Shown in pieces: positions 57,754-64,000 of a DNA stretch of 64,000 nucleotides. The position numbers and the translations under genes were made by a program. Positions within the stretch are counted from its first letter, which is position 1, and every line of letters starts with the position of its first letter. The notes beneath the pieces were generated by a model. It was not told the origin of the DNA. It did not search any database and saw only the letters and a program-made list of their open reading frames with translations. Origin of the DNA: Comamonas antarctica (GTDB lineage Bacteria; Pseudomonadota; Gammaproteobacteria; Burkholderiales; Burkholderiaceae_C); assembly GCF_013363755.1 (NCBI RefSeq), contig NZ_CP054840.1, positions 1,068,001 to 1,132,000 of the forward strand. The letters run 5' to 3'.

Positions 57754-57874
57754 TGGGCAATAGCGCGTATCGCTGAACCCGTTCCGATAGCGGCAATGCC
57801 TTAAATTGCGGCACGCCAGCCGGGCTGCTGGTCCGGCAAGGACTTGGCGTGGCTTTGCACTGGCTGGGCACAGC

Positions 57875-57909
57875 TTGTCCACAGCTTTGTCCTGTGCGTT
57901 TGTGGAGAA
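57875..57909. promoter_or_regulatory. DnaA-box-like cluster downstream of the 72-residue gene
   Basis: TTGTCCACA at 57875-57883, the degenerate TTGTCCTGT at 57887-57895 and the inverted TGTGGAGAA at 57901-57909 occur within 35 bases, in the gap between two convergent genes where promoters are not expected. Confidence 0.4.
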
Positions 57910-57971
57910 AAAACGTCAGTGACGGGCGCCACGCGCGCCGCCGCTGGCGTGGTTTCAGACAGTGCCCCGGC

Positions 57972-59528
57972 TCAGAGCTTGAACGAAGCCGTGAGGCGCG
58001 ACAGCTTTTCCGACTCTTCCTGCAAGACTTGCGTCGCGGCCGACGATTGCTCGACCAAGGCGGCATTCTGCTGCGTCACCCGGTCCATATCGGTCACGGC
58101 TTGTCCCACCTGCTGGATGCCGCTGCTCTGCTCACGGCTTGCCGCAGCAATCTCGGTCACGATGCCGGTGATGTTGCGCACCGTCGAGACCACTTCGCGC
58201 ATGGTCTGGCCAGCGTCGTCGACCAGCGCGGCGCCCGCATCCACCCGTTCCACCGAAGCCTGGATCATGGTCTTGATTTCGCGCGCCGCGGAGGCGCTGC
58301 GTTGCGCGAGCGTGCGCACTTCGCCGGCCACGACGGCGAAACCACGGCCCTGGTCGCCGGCACGCGCGGCCTCCACCGCCGCGTTCAGCGCCAGGATATT
58401 GGTCTGGAAGGCAATGCCATCGATCACGCCAATGATGTCCACGACGCGGCGCGAGGAGCTGTTGATCTCGCCCATGGTGGCGACCACTTGCTCGACCACC
58501 GCGCCGCCGCGCTCGGCCACCGTGCAGGCGCCGGTGGCGATCTGGCTCGCGCGCTGGGCATTCTCGGCGTTCTGGTGCACGGTGGCGGTCAGCTCTTCCA
58601 TGGAAGCCGCCGTTTCCTCCAGCGCGCTGGCCTGGCGCTCGGTGCGCTGCGACAGATCCAGGCTGCCGGTGGCAATCTCGCCAGCCGAGTGGTGGATGAC
58701 GCCCGCCGTGGCGTGGATGCGTGTCACCAGATCGCGCAGCTGCACGCTCATCTGCTGCACGGCAGCCATGACGCTGCCTTCAGGCGCGGGTGCGGCGCCC
58801 TCGAGACCGGTCTGCGACAGGTCGCCGCTGGCAATCCGGTTGGCAATCTCGGCCGCCACCGCGGGCTCGCCGCCAATGGCATGGAGCACGCTGCGCGTCG
58901 CCATCCAGGCAATCACGGCCAGCAGCGCCGCCAGCACGGCCAGCACCACCAGCGACTTGAGCAGCGAGGCCACGAAGGCCTGCTGGATGTCGTCCACATA
59001 GTCGCCCGCGACCAGATCCCAGTTCCACGCCGTCGAGCGTTTGACATAGGCCAGCTTCTCGCTGGGCTCGGTGGCGCCGGGGCGTGGCCACCAATAGGAG
59101 ATGATGCCGTTGCCCTTGGGCGACGCGCCCACGGCGGCGATGTCGCGGTAGAGATAGCCGCCCTTCGCATCCTGGAAATCGCCCATGAACTTGCCGTTGA
59201 ACTTCGGCGTGGAGGGGTTGTTCAGCACGACCGAGCCGGTGGTGATGTTGGTGATGTAGCCGGAGCCGCCGGCATAGCGCAGCTGGCCCACGCGCGCAAT
59301 GGCCGTGGCCTTGGCTTCTTCCTCGGGCAGCTTGCCGGCCTTGGCCTCGGCGGCAATAGCCGCAATCATGCTGTCGGCCGAATCGACGAAATCGCGCAGC
59401 GCCGTCTGGCGCGCCTCATAGGCCTTGCCGCGCGCCTCGAAGGCATTGAAAAGGGTCAGCGTAAGCAGCGCGAGCAGGCAAAAAGCCAGCGGCGCCAGGA
59501 GTTTCTGGCGAAGAGAGAGAGTAGGCAT
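57972..59528 (-). CDS. Methyl-accepting chemotaxis protein with Cache sensor
   Basis: Transmembrane chemoreceptor of 518 residues. TM1 spans about residues 8-26. A single-Cache periplasmic domain (around 35-185) contains [18 protein letters not shown] and [15 protein letters not shown]2 near 190-212 is followed by a HAMP-like linker and the signalling domain, whose hairpin tip reads [36 protein letters not shown] (given as the family consensus in parts: [12 protein letters not shown] and [12 protein letters not shown]). No C-terminal pentapeptide for CheR docking is present. Cache receptors of this type often sense small organic acids; the ligand is unknown. Confidence 0.95.
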   Translation of the reverse strand: MPTLSLRQKLLAPLAFCLLALLTLTLFNAFEARGKAYEARQTALRDFVDSADSMIAAIAAEAKAGKLPEEEAKATAIARVGQLRYAGGSGYITNITTGSVVLNNPSTPKFNGKFMGDFQDAKGGYLYRDIAAVGASPKGNGIISYWWPRPGATEPSEKLAYVKRSTAWNWDLVAGDYVDDIQQAFVASLLKSLVVLAVLAALLAVIAWMATRSVLHAIGGEPAVAAEIANRIASGDLSQTGLEGAAPAPEGSVMAAVQQMSVQLRDLVTRIHATAGVIHHSAGEIATGSLDLSQRTERQASALEETAASMEELTATVHQNAENAQRASQIATGACTVAERGGAVVEQVVATMGEINSSSRRVVDIIGVIDGIAFQTNILALNAAVEAARAGDQGRGFAVVAGEVRTLAQRSASAAREIKTMIQASVERVDAGAALVDDAGQTMREVVSTVRNITGIVTEIAAASREQSSGIQQVGQAVTDMDRVTQQNAALVEQSSAATQVLQEESEKLSRLTASFKL

Positions 59529-59959
59529 GGGCTAGGGTTTTCACGGATGGTGGGCGCCGGCAATACTACTGGCGCTTCTGTGTTGCTTTCGTCCGTTAGC
59601 CGCCAGGGCTGAGGCTGTTATGTCGGATTTACGACAGTTATTTGCGGTCTGCCGATGAAAGGCAGGGGCGACAACGAAAAAAGCCGCCAAGTCGTTGAGA
59701 CTTGACGGCTTTCGTTGTGCCCGGGCCAATTCAACCCTATGCGTAGGTGTGCTATGTGTCGTCACTTGCTCCCGTTCAGGCGCGTCCGCCAGCACGCTGG
59801 CACCAGCCGAGCGCGCTGCTGCAGATGTGACGCAATGGGTCCGAAAAAGCGCGCGCGCTATTGACGGCGGCCGGCAATGTTCCGAAGCCGGAATAAGTTG
59901 TTGCTAACTTACCGATTGATGGACCGCAGAGGCCAATTCACCAATAAGGGGAGGGAGAG
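59529..59959. other. 431-base intergenic stretch between the chemoreceptor and the YdcA-like gene
   Basis: Holds the chemoreceptor promoter, the reverse-strand terminator-like hairpin at 59677-59712 and, next to it, a short sequence (59716-59740) loosely resembling the 3' end of tRNA-Leu. The stretch contains no ORF with a ribosome site or recognisable protein. An 84-codon reverse frame crosses the hairpin and is not credible. Confidence 0.5.
59677..59712 (-). terminator. Orphan reverse-strand terminator hairpin
   Basis: AAAGCCGCCAAGTC and GACTTGACGGCTTT pair (one mismatch) around GTTGA; on the reverse strand the stem is followed by a T-run (A6 at 59677-59682). It has the form of a good terminator, but no reverse-strand gene ends just upstream of it (at higher coordinates). 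It could end an unannotated small RNA or be left from a lost RNA gene. Confidence 0.6.
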
Positions 59960-60139
59960 ATGACATCGAACGCATTGAAGAAGCTCATAGCGCTGCTGAT
60001 GGCATGCGCCGTGCCCCTGGCGAGCTACGCCGCCAACACCCCATGCTCGGGCAAAAAGGGCGGCGTGTCGCATTGTTCCGCTGGGAAGTTCATTTGCAAG
60101 GATGGCTCCACCAGCGCGAGCAAGAAGGTTTGCAACTGA
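59960..60139 (+). CDS. Small secreted Cys-rich protein, YdcA-like (59 residues)
   Basis: Exported protein with signal peptide KKLIALLMACAVPLASYA, cut near YAA/NT. The mature peptide of about 34 residues has the pattern PCSGKKGGVSHCSAGKFICK followed by DGSTSASKKVC, giving four Cys that could form two disulfides. From memory this pattern matches the E. coli YdcA type (PCSGSKGGISHC, then DGSISASKK), an uncharacterised family. GGGAGGGAGA directly upstream is a strong ribosome site. It stands alone before the reverse-strand toxin-antitoxin pair. The function is unknown. Confidence 0.8.
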   Translation: MTSNALKKLIALLMACAVPLASYAANTPCSGKKGGVSHCSAGKFICKDGSTSASKKVCN

Positions 60140-60227
60140 GCCTGAGCATGAGGCCGTATGCGGCCGCTGTATGTGACAAGGCCCGCGCGTGCCGGCCTCA
60201 ATGGATTGGCTGATGGCCGGCAGGACG

Positions 60228-60530
60228 TTATGCCGCAGCCTTGAATTTTCCCTTTTGAACTGCCTCCCGCAGCACATCGTTCAGGCGGGTTTGCCAGCCC
60301 TTGCCGCTGTGCTTGATGGCCTCGAGGACATCTGCATCGACGCGCGTGGTCATCGGAGCTTTGGGGCGCTCGACTGCCGGCCGTCCACGCCGGCGTAATG
60401 GCTGCATCCGGGCAGCCAGTTCCGCCGTGATTTCCACTGTGTGGGGGTCTGCAGCAATACCGCGATTGATCGCTGCATCCTCGGCATCGGTAGGGGCGAT
60501 GAGCCCCGATTTATTCAGACGCTTGTTCAT
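60228..60530 (-). CDS. brnA: Antitoxin BrnA
   Basis: Antitoxin of a type II BrnT/BrnA system, 100 residues. The N-terminal half is polar and likely wraps the toxin. The C-terminal half has the ribbon-helix-helix DNA-binding region MTTRVDADVLEAIKHSGKGW followed by QTRLNDVLREAV, the BrnA hallmark (BrnA_antitoxin family). It overlaps the end of brnT by 20 bases, so the two are translationally coupled with the toxin first, the usual order in this family. Confidence 0.92.
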   Translation of the reverse strand: MNKRLNKSGLIAPTDAEDAAINRGIAADPHTVEITAELAARMQPLRRRGRPAVERPKAPMTTRVDADVLEAIKHSGKGWQTRLNDVLREAVQKGKFKAAA

Positions 60531-60783
60531 AGTGCTTTAACTCCCTCTTGTTGGCCTTGCGCAGGCTGATGATTCGCATCGTGTCGCCGCGCTGCACAAA
60601 CACCACCACGTACAGGCGCCAATCGATCACAGCGAAACCGACTTCGCGCACTTCCTTGTAGTCGGCGCGATCGTCCACGAAACAGAGCACGTCCTGCCAT
60701 TCGATCATGCTTGCCAGCGAAAGCGACACGCCATGCTTTTGCTGGTTCGCGGCGTCCTTGATGGCATCGAATTCTGTTTTCAT
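60511..60783 (-). CDS. brnT: Toxin BrnT
   Basis: Ribonuclease toxin of the RelE-like BrnT family, 90 residues. The N-terminal motif EFDAIKDAANQQKHGVSLSLA matches the family consensus of an Asp/Lys/Asn-Lys-His-Gly stretch; later YVVVFVQRGDTMRIISLRKANKRE supplies the basic catalytic-site residues. The start at 60783 is set by the family N-terminus; 59 more codons are open but cross the promoter palindromes. It is followed at once by the overlapping antitoxin gene. Confidence 0.92.
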   Translation of the reverse strand: MKTEFDAIKDAANQQKHGVSLSLASMIEWQDVLCFVDDRADYKEVREVGFAVIDWRLYVVVFVQRGDTMRIISLRKANKRELKHYEQASE

Positions 60784-60785
60784 GT

Positions 60786-60809
60786 TATTTATTGTACGCA
60801 CAATAAATA
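60786..60809. promoter_or_regulatory. Perfect 10+10 palindrome, brnTA operator candidate 1
   Basis: TATTTATTGT-ACGC-ACAATAAATA, a perfect inverted repeat with a 4-base centre, beginning three bases before the brnT ATG on the reverse strand, so it covers the translation start region and likely the promoter. BrnA ribbon-helix-helix proteins autoregulate from such sites. Confidence 0.7.
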
Positions 60810-60828
60810 GTGTCGTGCAATCTATTTT

Positions 60829-60838
60829 TGTACGTACA
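60829..60838. promoter_or_regulatory. Palindrome TGTACGTACA, brnTA operator candidate 2
   Basis: A perfect 10-base palindrome 19 bases upstream of candidate 1. Both share the core TGTACG, which is consistent with two BrnA binding sites. Confidence 0.6.
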
Positions 60839-61009
60839 TAAACAGCCTGTTTCGCAGATCGACACAAGGAGCTCGGCGGGCTTTCTGCAAGAGGCGTGGG
60901 ATGGGTTGGCCGACTTGGAGGACTGGTCGAAATCCGAGACGCCCAGGTGAAGGCGCTCAAGGGCCAGATCGCGGCCGATAGCGGGTTGATCGGGCGCTTA
61001 GCTAAAAAA

Positions 61010-61046
61010 ACAAAAAGCCCGCAACCAGTGAAGGTTGCAGGCTTTG
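61010..61046 (-). terminator. Terminator downstream of tRNA-Leu (reverse strand)
   Basis: AAAGCCCGCAACC and GGTTGCAGGCTTT pair (one mismatch) around AGTGAA; on the reverse strand the stem is followed by a T-rich run. It lies about 60 bases past the CCA end of the tRNA-Leu fragment and is probably the original terminator of the intact tRNA gene. Confidence 0.7.
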
Positions 61047-61104
61047 AGGAAACGGCTGAGGAAACTAAGAGGAAAACACCTCAAATTTCATAGCACTATA
61101 TCTG

Positions 61105-61159
61105 TGGTGCCCGGGGCCGGAATCGAACCGGCACGCCTTGCGGCGGGGGATTTTGAGTC
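61105..61159 (-). other. Attachment site: 3' part of a tRNA-Leu(CAA) gene
   Basis: Read on the reverse strand, the 55 bases run from the anticodon arm (GACTCAAAATCCCCC, anticodon CAA) through the variable loop and TTCGATTCC T-arm to GGGCACCA. The 5' half of the tRNA (acceptor, D-arm) is absent: the match stops abruptly at 61159. This is the usual footprint of an integrative element inserted in the 3' half of a tRNA gene. The element lies to the right, so the reconstituted full tRNA should be at its other end, beyond the window. Confidence 0.88.
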
Positions 61160-61283
61160 ACAGTGCAACATGAGAATCCATGCGGTTTTCACCCTGTTTT
61201 TGGCGCAAAAAAGACCCCAAAGCCCCCTTCTAACAAATGCCTTTTGCGCCTATCGCTTTAGCTGCAGCGCATGCAAAAAGGGC

Positions 61284-61317
61284 CTGCATCCGGTGAAGGT
61301 GCAGGCCCTTTTTTGTT
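61284..61317. terminator. Terminator of the integrase operon
   Basis: AAAGGGCCTGCA and TGCAGGCCCTTT form a perfect 12-bp stem around TCCGGTGAAGG, with A-run left and T-run right, so it can act in both directions. It lies 11 bases past the integrase stop and separates it from the attachment site. Confidence 0.9.
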
Positions 61318-61328
61318 GTAGCAGCTTG

Positions 61329-62360
61329 TTACCGCACTGCTTTCAATCTTGTGGCACGGGTTCTGTAGTGCTTTCGCGTAACGCTCACATTGCTGTGGTC
61401 GAGCAGCTTCGATGCCTCCGTAATGTCATCTGCCAGGTTGGCGGCAAAGCTGCGCATGTCACGCAGATACATGGAGCGGATCAGCTTGGCAAGTTCCTCA
61501 TCGCCGGAGACCTCCGCCCGATATGCAGCGGCATCGCGCGCATCTTCCCAGCGGCGGGACAACATGCGCGATGTCACAGGGCGGCCATCCGGCAGGCAGA
61601 TAAGGTTTCGGCAAAGCGAGTTCATCTTTAGCCGGCGCTCCACAATGCTGGTCAGAACCGGAGACTCGGCCACCGCAAACTCGATAGCGCCTTTCGTCTT
61701 TTTGGTCTTGTTCGCTATGTGCTTGATGAGGCCGTTTTTCGGTAGCTCTACGGCAATCACGTCTCTCAGCCGCAGGCCCGTGGCGGAGGCGGTGTCCATG
61801 CCATCCCGCAGCACCTGATCGGCCTGCGCGTAGACGGCCCGGAACAGTTCGACAGTGACCTCGAAGGTGCGGGCGTTTTCCTCGTTCTTCCAGCCCTTTA
61901 TTCCTTCTGCCGGCCACGGACACCGCGTCATCCCCCACAACCTGGCTTTGCCCCAGATCAGCCGGAGCAAAGACATTTCGCGGTTGGCTTGGGTCTTTCC
62001 GGTGCGCAGGTCCAAGTACTGCCGCAGCGTCGGTAGGTCCACTTCCTCCCATACCATCTGGCCGAACACGGGCCAGATAGTCTTCAGGTTCTTGGTGTAC
62101 CCGGAAAGGGTGTCGCCACTGTATTTCGGCAGTTCCCGCTCTTTCCAATGGGCGAACGCTTCTTCCAGTCGGCCTATGGTCAGCGGGCGTTTGTTATGCA
62201 GTTCCTCCCACTGCACCAGTGCCTTGGCGTGGTCGTTGCCAAGCCGGATGTCTGGCTTTCCTTCTTTGCGCATGTCGTAGACGTAGTAGACATGGGCCTT
62301 GCCGTCCTTTGTCTTGTAAACCTTGGTGCGCAGGCGCGGATATTTGGTGATCTTCGGCAC
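61329..62360 (-). CDS. int: Phage-type tyrosine recombinase (integrase)
   Basis: Site-specific recombinase of 343 residues, presumably acting at the adjacent tRNA-Leu attachment site. The N-terminal arm-binding/core-binding region is about residues 1-170 (TIGRLEEAFAHWKERELPK). The catalytic domain carries Arg I in ATGLRLRDVIAVEL, the Lys region near KTKKTKGAIE, box II YLRDMRSFAAN (with Tyr where His is common), the His of LLDHSNVSVT and the nucleophile Tyr in RKHYRTR. GTG start with AGAGGAA eight to ten bases upstream. It is the last gene of the reverse-strand operon. Confidence 0.93.
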   Translation of the reverse strand: MPKITKYPRLRTKVYKTKDGKAHVYYVYDMRKEGKPDIRLGNDHAKALVQWEELHNKRPLTIGRLEEAFAHWKERELPKYSGDTLSGYTKNLKTIWPVFGQMVWEEVDLPTLRQYLDLRTGKTQANREMSLLRLIWGKARLWGMTRCPWPAEGIKGWKNEENARTFEVTVELFRAVYAQADQVLRDGMDTASATGLRLRDVIAVELPKNGLIKHIANKTKKTKGAIEFAVAESPVLTSIVERRLKMNSLCRNLICLPDGRPVTSRMLSRRWEDARDAAAYRAEVSGDEELAKLIRSMYLRDMRSFAANLADDITEASKLLDHSNVSVTRKHYRTRATRLKAVR

Positions 62361-62377
62361 GCTGTTCCTCTTACCCT

Positions 62378-62587
62378 CTATCGGATGGCGCTCAAGTTCA
62401 GGCCGCTATGCGTGAGCACGGGCTTACCTTCCAGCCACTGCTGAACATGCATGCGCGACACAATCAAGCGCTTTCCGTCTTCCTTGAAGGGAATGCGCTG
62501 GCCGCGCAGCCAGTTCGACTTGCAGCGGTTTTCGCTGCTGCCGGTCAGGCGACTGATTTCTTGGTTGCTCAGATATTCGTTATTCAT
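62378..62587 (-). CDS. DUF4224-like small DNA-binding protein (excisionase candidate)
   Basis: Protein of 69 residues immediately before the integrase (17-base gap). It starts MNNEYLSNQEISRLTGSSE and continues with RLIVSRMHVQQWLEGKPVL, the pattern of phage DUF4224 proteins, which have an excisionase-like helix-turn-helix. Its position fits a recombination directionality factor or integrase-operon regulator. The ATG at 62587 overlaps the stop of the 42-residue gene by eight bases. Confidence 0.8.
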   Translation of the reverse strand: MNNEYLSNQEISRLTGSSENRCKSNWLRGQRIPFKEDGKRLIVSRMHVQQWLEGKPVLTHSGLNLSAIR

Positions 62588-62708
62588 GGTCAACGCCTTT
62601 CCGGGCTGCGCGCACCAGGTCAACGATGCAACTGCCAACGACATGGATCAGGACAAGCGAGCCGACGAAGTGCCAGCCACTTTGGAAAATGAACTGGAGG
62701 AGCGCCAT
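62580..62708 (-). CDS. 42-residue small membrane protein in the phage operon
   Basis: Very short gene fitted exactly between its neighbours: its ATG shares one base with the TGA of the 113-residue gene (TGATG), and its TAA lies inside the start of the DUF4224-like gene (ATGAATAA). The product is MALLQFIFQSGWHFVGSLVL followed by IHVVGSCIVDLVRAARKGVDHE: one hydrophobic segment of about 20-23 residues and a basic C-terminus. Similar one-helix proteins with GSLVL/VVG patterns occur near phage integrases as far as I recall. The function is unknown. The overlaps are the main evidence for translation. Confidence 0.65.
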   Translation of the reverse strand: MALLQFIFQSGWHFVGSLVLIHVVGSCIVDLVRAARKGVDHE

Positions 62709-63049
62709 CACAAGCCTCTTGGCACAGCTCTGAAGCAATCAGCGATGGTCGCACCGGCCATGAACCAGTTGAACGCCGAGAATTCGGCAGTGCTTTCGGG
62801 GTGCTGCACAAGGAACTGGTCGTAAAGCTTCTGCAGCATTTCGTCGTTCAAACTCATGCCGCGCGCATCTTGGGCTTGCACAGCCAGGGCGAGTTGCAAC
62901 TCGACGATGCGCGCATGCTGGGACTCAAGCAGTTCGGCCGCCAGGCAGTCGATGCCCAGCCTCTCGCGCAGGATTGCGGCCACCTGCAGGGCCTTGGGCT
63001 GTGGATCGGGCGCTGATTTCATGCCGGTGATGGTGGGGGTCTTGGTCAT
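62708..63049 (-). CDS. Hypothetical phage protein, 113 residues
   Basis: Unrecognised. The N-terminal 45 residues are basic/polar with PDPQPKALQVAAILRERLG; the centre is a helical stretch (LESQHARIVELQLALAVQAQDA), and the end, SLNDEMLQKLYDQFLVQHPE, looks like a four-helix or helix-loop motif. Its ATG overlaps the methyltransferase stop (ATGA), and its stop overlaps the 42-residue gene. It is probably an early phage accessory protein. Confidence 0.7.
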   Translation of the reverse strand: MTKTPTITGMKSAPDPQPKALQVAAILRERLGIDCLAAELLESQHARIVELQLALAVQAQDARGMSLNDEMLQKLYDQFLVQHPESTAEFSAFNWFMAGATIADCFRAVPRGL

Positions 63050-64000
63050 GCTGCTGTTACTCCGTAAATCATTGCCTCATGGGCGAAGTTGGCGGACACC
63101 AGGGCTTCAGCCACCGGCGGGGAAACGCTGTTGCCGCACATGCGGACTTGGGCCGTTGCCGTGAGCGGGACGCGGGGCAGCGCCAGCGGATGGCCGGCTT
63201 GCTGCCCGTCGATGAACAGAAGGGCAGGGTCCGGGATCTCGGTGATCTGGTATCCCTCGGGGAAACCTTGGGCCCGGTAGAGCTCGCGCGGCTTGAGCAT
63301 GCGCAGCGTGATGTCGACCAGCACCCACCATTGCTCCGCATGCCACATCAGCACGAGGGCGGCGGGCTCGGGGAAGTGCTCGGGCAGGTGCTGGTGCAGC
63401 AGTTCGGCGCACAGGCGCGCGCGCTCGCGGTGCTCATCGCTCAGCAGCGCGGCCGGCACCTGCTGGGTCTGCACCAGGCCCATGCGCGCCTTGGTGGGCA
63501 CGGTGTGCATGGGCTCGTTGCAGGCGCTGTCCTGTCCGCCTTCGCTGTAGTACTTAACCAGGTAGGCCGCGACCAGTGCGCTTTTCACGCCGCCGGCCAC
63601 CACCGTGCCCAGCGGCAGGCTTAGGTCCTGCGCCCGCGCCGCCTGGCCCTCGCGTTCGCCGTATCCGATCGTGATCAGGTGGGCCCCGGCCAGCGCGTGG
63701 TGCGTCCCGCCGGCCGATATGGTCGACAGCGGAGCGCCGACGTCATGCCCGCCCAGATGCTGCTCGCTGGTGCCGCGCAGCGCGGCCAGGATTGGCATTG
63801 CCACGCAGCTGTCAGCCTTCGAGGTGATGGTCTGCATCGGCGCGCGCACTGATCGCTCCGGCGACTGGCCCATGCGACCGCCCACGCCCACGATGAACGG
63901 ACTGGCACTGGTCAGCACATGGCGCCATAGGCCTTTCGCCACGCGGCGCATTGTGTTGGGCACCAGCGGCTTCTTGCGGCCGAAGACGCTTTCCGCGGGC
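63046..64000 (-). CDS. Phage C5-cytosine DNA methyltransferase (N-terminal part beyond window)
   Basis: Only the C-terminal part is present; the frame stays open to the right edge (PAESVFGRKKPLVPNTMRRVA precedes the first internal Met). The end carries motif IX-like LKPRELYRAQGFPEGYQI and motif X QVRMCGNSVSPPVAEALV, the conserved closing elements of C5 methyltransferases. Between them and the edge, the target-recognition region contains four repeats of an A/L/E-P-M/L-x-T-I/V pattern spaced 34-39 residues apart. The catalytic PCQ and ENV motifs lie outside. It probably modifies phage or host DNA to evade restriction. Confidence 0.85.
   Translation of the reverse strand, partial: PAESVFGRKKPLVPNTMRRVAKGLWRHVLTSASPFIVGVGGRMGQSPERSVRAPMQTITSKADSCVAMPILAALRGTSEQHLGGHDVGAPLSTISAGGTHHALAGAHLITIGYGEREGQAARAQDLSLPLGTVVAGGVKSALVAAYLVKYYSEGGQDSACNEPMHTVPTKARMGLVQTQQVPAALLSDEHRERARLCAELLHQHLPEHFPEPAALVLMWHAEQWWVLVDITLRMLKPRELYRAQGFPEGYQITEIPDPALLFIDGQQAGHPLALPRVPLTATAQVRMCGNSVSPPVAEALVSANFAHEAMIYGVTAA
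63490..63850 (-). repeat. Four degenerate amino-acid repeats in the methyltransferase
   Basis: APMQTIT, APLSTIS, LPLGTVV and EPMHTVP occur at regular intervals of 36, 39 and 34 residues, each followed by a hydrophobic ALV/AYLV-type strand. They lie in the variable region between the conserved core and motif IX, so they are probably repeated target-recognition modules. Confidence 0.6.

Larger units (their letters stand above)
60784..61104. other. 321-base region upstream of brnT and downstream of the tRNA-Leu fragment
   Basis: Contains the two operator palindromes of brnTA, then an A/T-rich stretch, and the reverse-strand terminator at 61010-61046. A 65-codon forward frame (60896-61093) runs through that terminator and has no ribosome site or family resemblance, so it is not called. 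No other feature was seen. Confidence 0.55.
61105..64000. mobile_element. Left end of an integrated phage-like element
   Basis: The boundary is the tRNA-Leu 3' fragment. To its right, all on the reverse strand, are the integrase, a DUF4224-like small protein, a 42-residue membrane protein, a 113-residue unknown and a C5 DNA methyltransferase, the latter four linked by overlapping stops and starts. This is the organisation of the integration/early arm of a temperate phage. No structural genes are visible because the window ends. The sequence is somewhat less GC-rich than the chromosome at the integrase. Confidence 0.88.

Noticed and set aside
59713..59760. Intact tRNA on the reverse strand
   Set aside because: No cloverleaf can be drawn: the T-stem does not pair and there is no anticodon arm. 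At most a remnant.
60896..61093. 65-codon forward frame
   Set aside because: Runs through the tRNA terminator hairpin, with no ribosome site and no recognisable domain.

Overview
The window is high-GC, densely coded DNA from a betaproteobacterium. The gene set points to Burkholderiales and most likely Comamonadaceae: several Bug-type periplasmic receptors, kynA/kynU/kynB, a DUF3579 gene, a RibH2-type lumazine synthase behind an FMN riboswitch, and a GC-rich triple-hairpin repeat of the sort seen between genes in that family. The genus cannot be fixed from sequence alone. Positions 1 to about 61,100 look like ordinary chromosome. From 61,105 to the right edge is one end of an integrated phage-like element.

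Region 1 (1-11,438) is a purine uptake and salvage block. A BMP-type ABC transporter (ATPase cut by the left edge, two permeases, two tandem lipoprotein receptors) is followed by a Rieske oxygenase translationally coupled to an adenine/adenosine deaminase. After a reverse-strand HIT gene come a third BMP receptor, guanine deaminase and dCTP deaminase. A Rieske oxygenase coupled to a purine deaminase is the most interesting metabolic arrangement here, because it suggests oxidation or N-demethylation of modified purines before deamination.

Region 2 (11,617-16,402) holds a small unknown gene, a membrane diguanylate cyclase, a YpfJ-type zinc metallopeptidase and an RhlE-like helicase. Region 3 (16,420-25,817) is a galactarate/glucarate catabolic cluster: Bug receptor, garD, GntR regulator, second Bug receptor, kdgD, 2-hydroxyacid dehydrogenase, exported SMP-30 lactonase and alpha-ketoglutaric semialdehyde dehydrogenase. 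Region 4 (25,826-28,452) has apaH, a CorC/HlyC-type membrane protein and an H-NS-like protein. Region 5 (28,699-36,520) is a tryptophan/kynurenine block: FAD monooxygenase, MFS transporter, kynA, an AlkA glycosylase on the other strand, kynU, kynB and an amino-acid permease.

Region 6 (36,658-48,798) is housekeeping: argF, argD, DUF3579, rpsT, murJ, a SirB1-like protein, an AI-2E-family permease, purM, hda, a HAD phosphatase, pcnB and folK. Two kinds of dispersed intergenic repeat lie in it. Region 7 (48,817-59,528) has another Bug receptor, a ferredoxin-type reductase, an epimerase-like protein, two secreted unknowns, the FMN riboswitch with ribH, a LysR/NAD(P)-binding pair, sotB, a 72-residue unknown flanked by DnaA-box-like sites, and a chemotaxis receptor.

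Region 8 (59,960-64,000) has a 59-residue YdcA-like secreted protein and a brnT/brnA toxin-antitoxin pair with two palindromic operator candidates. Next is a 3' fragment of tRNA-Leu(CAA) that marks an attachment site. Beyond it lie a tyrosine integrase, a DUF4224-like protein, a 42-residue membrane protein, a 113-residue unknown and a C5 DNA methyltransferase cut by the right edge. Most of these element genes overlap or abut and form one reverse-strand operon.
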